Assembly (NCBI GenBank): GCA_027943335.1
Contig: BSBK01001303.1
Span: forward strand, 124,001-188,000
Reading direction: 5' to 3'
DNA: 64,000 nt
From: Chamaecyparis obtusa
Taxonomy: Eukaryota; Streptophyta; Pinopsida; Cupressales; Cupressaceae
The notes under the pieces are model-generated. The model searched no databases and was not told the DNA's origin. It worked only from the letters and a program-made list of their open reading frames with translations. The translations under genes were made by a program, and so were the position numbers. How positions within the stretch are numbered: position 1 is the stretch's first letter; each line of letters starts with the position of its first letter. Below are positions 59,599-64,000 of the stretch, piece after piece.

Positions 59599-60690
59599 TG
59601 TGACACCCTCTCCGATGATTATACTTGGACTCTTTGATTTGGACATTTTACATTATGATGAATAGAACTATGTATTTACATTTATATCTATGATATGCTT
59701 ATCAGATATTTAGACATACTCAGTTATGATTATTGTTTAATGTTTATGAAATTTGGAAATCATTTATCTTGTATAGCCAAGGATTTGGAAGCTAACCATT
59801 ATATATATGTGATGCATCATGCTTTATGTATATGTGATTGATGTGTTATCATGACTCGGGATGAAGTCATAGTTACTCACTTAGTTGAGGTCCACACGAT
59901 GTATCGATCATGGTTATCTATTCGCAAATGCCTTATTGTATATATCTATGCACATGTATCTCTTCTCAGTGATGCAAGCTTGTAGGTACTAGGTATCGTC
60001 TCCACCTGGCTTCATAGGTCTGAGCGATTCCTCAAAATCCTTGATCATTGTTATTGTTCAAAGATGGTCCATAGTTCACACACAGGAAAACCCTATAGTT
60101 TTGATTATTTTTCCCAATCTCTTGGTTTGGTTTTGGGTCGATTTGAATTGCTTACTTGATATAACCTTTGATTTCGGTCTCATTTATTTGGTTATGAGAT
60201 ATGTAGGATAATGATGTTATTTTCTCTCTCTATGTATTAATCATATATACAAAGTATGCATATATGGGTGCACATGTATATGCAAGGGTATATCTAGGAA
60301 AATTATGGGAATGAAAATCAATATGTATTATTGTTGTTGGAAGAAAATGATGGTTTAGGATATGGAAAGTGTAATTGTTGAAAGAATATGAATTTAAATG
60401 TGTTAATGTTATTTCATGTTGAAAAAGAAAGAAATGTTTATTTTAGTACACTTGTCTCTCTCTCTCTCTACTTTCTCTTATGTGGTTAAACGAATTAGAG
60501 GAATTTCTATCTTTAGTTTATGTTAAATCTTAACACACTATGAAAAATTGTTTTAAAGGAATAATCTTGTAAGGGAACCTATTAGGACTTTAATACCTAG
60601 TTAACTTAAGGAATTTAAAAGGAAAAAAAAATGTACTTTTTCTCTTGTTTTTTTTTCTTGTCCTTTTGGGTTCCCTAGCCAGGCATGACA
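59599..60690 (+). repeat. 3' LTR of LARD, with 2.7-kb deletion
   Basis: This 1092-bp LTR equals the 5' LTR minus its 52566-55265 segment. The junction (ATGCA|AGGGT near 60285) has at most one base of shared sequence and no flanking duplication, which favours a deletion here over an insertion there. Confidence 0.85.
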
Positions 60691-60695
60691 AAACC

Positions 60696-63275
60696 TACTT
60701 AAGGCATAATAGTAATTAACTCAAGAAGGTCAACATTAGCTCTCATTTTCCAACACCTTGCACTCCCACATAATAATTTTAACTAAAATTTAATATGTTA
60801 TCCCAAACTTAAGTGCAAGTTGAATATAAGCCATAACAATTGTTTGGTGCCCAAACATCTAACCAACATCAAAACTAGTTAGCCTTACTTGACATTCTCT
60901 CATTCTATGACCCAAAATGGAGTGTATTGAAATTGATCAAGTCTACGATTGTTCAAGTCTAATTTTTCAAAAAAAATAACCTTTGATAAAGCTTGGCCAA
61001 AATGAAACTTTTTATCATTCCCTTGGCTAGAAATGTCTTTCTCTAAGTCACCAATTTGGTAGAAAACTAATTTTTTCTAATAATATCTCTTCAATCCACT
61101 TGCAGGAGCTCAAATAGATTTGTATGATGATTAAGAGGTAACATTAGCATTATTATCACATTTAAGTTTCACAAATTCCCATGGTATGCATCTTTGATCA
61201 TCATTAATCACCAATATCCCTTGAAAAATATCTTGTGCATAGATACCAACCCAAAGAGTGACTTCACCATGTTGATGTTGCCCTACTCTAATTTCTATGT
61301 TGACCCCATCAAAAGTGCATTTGATGATGTTTTTAGATTCAACATCAATGGTATCCACCCAAACAATATATATGCCATATTAGAACCTCTTTCATTATGG
61401 TAAACTTACAAGGCCATACTAGCACCTCTTTCAGTGTGAAGTTTTTTGCTACCATAAATAAGTTCAAAACCTCTTCCCCTATATTTGATCGGAAATAATC
61501 TATAGATCAATAAAGAAAATGAGTGAATATTTATATTATAACATCTTGTGGAATCCACAAATCCTTGAAAATATAAGTTTTTACTTTTATTAGCTCTTCT
61601 TCAGTAAACAACTGCATCATATGAAGTGCCACATAGATTTATAAGATTATTTTCACAATACCCTTATGTTATTTATTTAGTTTGTACATGTATCTACTCA
61701 CATCTTCCATTACATGTGTAATGCTAAATCACACCTCCTTTTCATTGATTACTTTAAATTTGTTTAGTGTGCTAGTATAAAAAGCAATATAATTAGGCCT
61801 TGCAAATCATAGTTTCAGAGTTAGAGGGAATAGGTGACTTTTTTTACTCTAGTCCATGCCTTTTTTAGAATCAATACCACTTTTTGCATTGATGTCACTA
61901 AGTCTTATATAAGGAAAAAAATATACAAGGGTATAACTCACTTTATCTTATGACACCCCTAGATCTACTTGACATAAAGAAGATATCACTCTACAAGAAA
62001 GGGTGAAATGACCTTTACATAAAAACACAAGGCTTCAACAACAACATAATCTAATCTTACAATGCTACTTTGAGACATACATAATCAACACATGGGGGTG
62101 CATGTTTCCACTCTAGTATGACAATTCAACACCATACACTTTAGACACATGGAAAAGCACCATACATATAACACATATTAGCATTCTATTTGTAGGACTA
62201 GATAACAACCCTTTTGTAAGTACGACCTATAGGGTTTCCAACTCATAATTATAGAGTACAATTGTTTTATAGGTCCCAAGATTTATACCATCTAATATAA
62301 CTTAATTTTACTAAATCAATTAAACCATTGAAATGATTTCTCTTTTTCCTATATATTTAATGAACTCCTAGATATAAGATTTATGCCATCATATTTTGTA
62401 CAAGCAAGACCTCTTCAACATGTAGGATAGTTTTATCTTTCCTAAAATGTGTTTGCAACAACTTGGGATAATTGGTTGAGTGCCATATTTTGAATAAGTT
62501 TTTCTCACATCCCAAAACTTGTATTAAGAAGAAAGAAAAAATTAAATTGTGCTTTCAAATAGTAGAATTATGCAAGTAGAAGTATAATGTACTAGTTTGA
62601 TGCATGTGTTTTCTTCAAATATTTTTTTGGAGGTTTGAATTTTGAATGTATTTCTTCAAGTAACATGCATTTGGACCTAGTATACAAATATCAGGAACTT
62701 TTTTTACTTTTCTATCACAACAACTAGATCTCAAAGGCTTGACAAGAATGATTTGTCCCCTAAATGAAGAAATTATGAAGGAAAACTCTTTAACAAAAGG
62801 AAGGTGGACTAAAACTTTTAATCACTTAAAGACTATTATAGATATCTTGATAGCATTCATGTGGATTTCCTATAGTGTGAAAGACTATGGTGGATTTCCT
62901 ATATTGCTTATAGTGTGAAAGACTATGCAAAAAAATATACTTCTGCAAGTGGAAATTGATAAATGGCATCAACATTAATGTATTTTGATTTACAAACTAG
63001 TATATTATCTAAATTTCTTTCTTTCTTTCCACAATAGGACTGAGTTTTAGGTGGAAGACTACAATAGCATAAGTAATTCAATTTGGTATAATATACTAAA
63101 ACATCATTTCATAGCTAACTTTTTCAATTAATATATATCATTAGATCTAAGAATATTTGTGTACTTTCGGCATCATTTTTCTTAGCTTGTGAAGGTTATA
63201 TACAAAAGTTTCCATAGCCCGATTTTTTTTTCCTGTGAAGAAGGATCATATTAGATAATCTAAGTGAAGAACAAA
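60696..63275. other. AT-rich DNA, possible CACTA 5' end, no gene
   Basis: No gene is supported. Overlapping frames on opposite strands at 61131-61403 show no known motif. At 61987-62000 the sequence CACTCTACAAGAAA resembles the canonical CACTA end (CACTACAAGAAA) with two extra bases, 1.3 kb upstream of the transposase-like exons. No subterminal repeats are obvious. Confidence 0.35.
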
Positions 63276-63918
63276 ATGGGGAGATGATCTCTATACTATG
63301 GTCTAACTTCAAAAGAAAAGGCGATGGAAATTTTTTATTGTCCCTACAAAATTTGTAAGGGCTTAAACACTAGAAGACTGCTAATAAAAATAGCTAAGAG
63401 ACCTTGTAGGTTGAATGGTCACATTGAACGGGGGTTTTATTATAATCCATTGGTAAGTTTTTCATTATATTTTTTTAACAATTAATATACATATGAAATA
63501 CACTTGATAATGAGATCATTATCATGGTTTATTTTTTATCATCATTTTTATGTAGGTCAACCTCCCCGGGGAAGTACATGATATGCAACATGGAGGTAAA
63601 AATATGAATAATATGGTTTTGGAAGAGGAGGATCATGGAGGTGTGAATATTGAAGCTGAAGATTATGATCCCATTGAAGATGATGATCATGCGCTAGAAA
63701 TTTTTTTTGAAGATGATGGTACTAATACATTGATCCATGATACATTTGGTATTGGTGCAACTGATGATGATGATCAGGATGACATTGATGTCATCCATGA
63801 TATACCTCTACTTGAGAAGGAAGACACGGCCCTTTATGAAGGCTCTCAAATAACTCTTCTCTCTGATGTATTGTTGTTGGTGAACTTGAAGGTTATGAAG
63901 GGTTTATCCAACATATAA
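63276..63918 (+). pseudogene. CACTA (En/Spm) transposase-like gene, 5' exons
   Basis: Exon 1 (63276-63452) encodes FYCPYKICKGLNTRRLL and GHIERGFYYNPL. This Cys/His arrangement resembles the N-terminal associated domain of plant Tnp2-type transposases. The donor TTG|GTAAGT and acceptor TGTAG bound a 103-nt intron (63453-63555) that keeps the frame. Exon 2 (63556-63918) is acidic (EEEDHGGV, YDPIEDDDHAL, DDDDQDDIDVIHD) and ends LYEGSQITLLSDVLLLVNLK, which resembles the conserved block preceding the transposase core. An early TGA after the ATG and a TAA at 63916 indicate decay. The core would lie beyond the window edge. Confidence 0.5.
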
Positions 63919-64000
63919 ATGTCACGTATGCTAAGGTATGTCATATATGTCATTATAGTCAATAAAGGGTGAAACATGGACCATTAATATTGTTTATATT
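63919..64000 (+). other. Downstream of CACTA-like frame, cut by window end
   Basis: Only about 80 bases remain after the stop at 63916-63918. They contain short frames but no recognisable continuation. The Tnp2 core, if present, is outside the window. Confidence 0.3.

Larger units (their letters stand above)
51878..60690 (+). mobile_element. Large non-coding LTR element (LARD)
   Basis: LTRs at 51878-55667 and 59599-60690 start TGTGACACCC and end GCATGACA. The duplication AAACC flanks the element (51873-51877 and 60691-60695). The PBS TGGTATTAGAACCC adjoins the first LTR (one or two changes from the initiator tRNA-Met site). A PPT TTAGGGGGGGAGGA precedes the second. No gag or pol is recognisable in the 3.9-kb interior. 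Its PPT, PBS and LTR ends match those of the TR-GAG element at 29090-40451, so the two are probably members of one related group mobilised by a shared autonomous partner. Confidence 0.9.

Noticed and set aside
61131..61403. Two opposing frames of 75 and 69 codons
   Set aside because: They are mutual shadows with no recognisable domain. Neither can be preferred.

Overview
This is nuclear DNA from a seed plant with a large, repeat-dense, AT-rich genome. A gymnosperm or another giant-genome plant is likely, but that is inference. I recognise no intact host gene. Almost every coding segment belongs to a transposable element, mostly LTR retrotransposons in several layers of nesting. Most copies are decayed, and their in-frame stops sit largely where a glutamine is expected (CAG to TAG, sometimes CAA to TAA). 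That is the pattern expected from deamination of methylated cytosine.

Layout. (1) About 1-17300 (+): a decayed Ty3/gypsy element of Tat type. It has gag (interrupted by a probable solo LTR at 2081-3075), protease, a G-patch ORF, RT/RNase H, a second plant-type RNase H, and integrase ending near 10400. A 6-kb 3' region follows with structured tandem repeats and an antisense gene of the plant mobile domain (PMD) family (14854 down to 12995). The antisense gene has its own TATA box and a W-box array. The PPT and the start of the 3' LTR are at 16453-16467. (2) About 17440-25450 (+): a 5'-truncated Athila-like Ty3/gypsy element with protease, RT, RNase H and integrase. An extra ORF lies in the env position (21594-24286), and a PPT-like sequence occurs both before and after it. 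(3) About 25500-27890: a decayed, apparently intron-containing gene with a SET-domain-like segment, followed by roughly 88-bp tandem repeats that resemble CACTA subterminal repeats.

(4) 29090-40451 (-): an LTR element with LTRs over 4.4 kb, a 5-bp TSD (TCTTA), PBS, PPT and only a gag gene inside (TR-GAG type). Its right-hand LTR carries a 940-bp solo-LTR insertion with TSD TAAAT. (5) 40543-50791 (+): a Ty1/copia element with 1.2-kb LTRs. Its RNase H domain is split by (6) 45655-49057 (-), a small non-autonomous LTR element with 0.5-kb LTRs, TSD ATAAG and one nearly intact ORF of about 362 codons. (7) 51878-60690 (+): a large element without coding content (LARD), with TSD AAACC, whose termini match those of element 4. 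(8) From 63276 to the window edge: the 5' exons of a CACTA (En/Spm) transposase-like gene.

The most unusual signal is in the 3' region of element 1. Five 43-nt units recur about every 83 nt (11082-11457). In each, the two 8-nt ends pair while the sequence changes on both sides, which is the pattern of a conserved stem. A second hairpin family lies just upstream (10511-10828), and a similar arm-covarying pattern occurs in the tandem repeats at 27233-27690. All pairing was worked out by eye.
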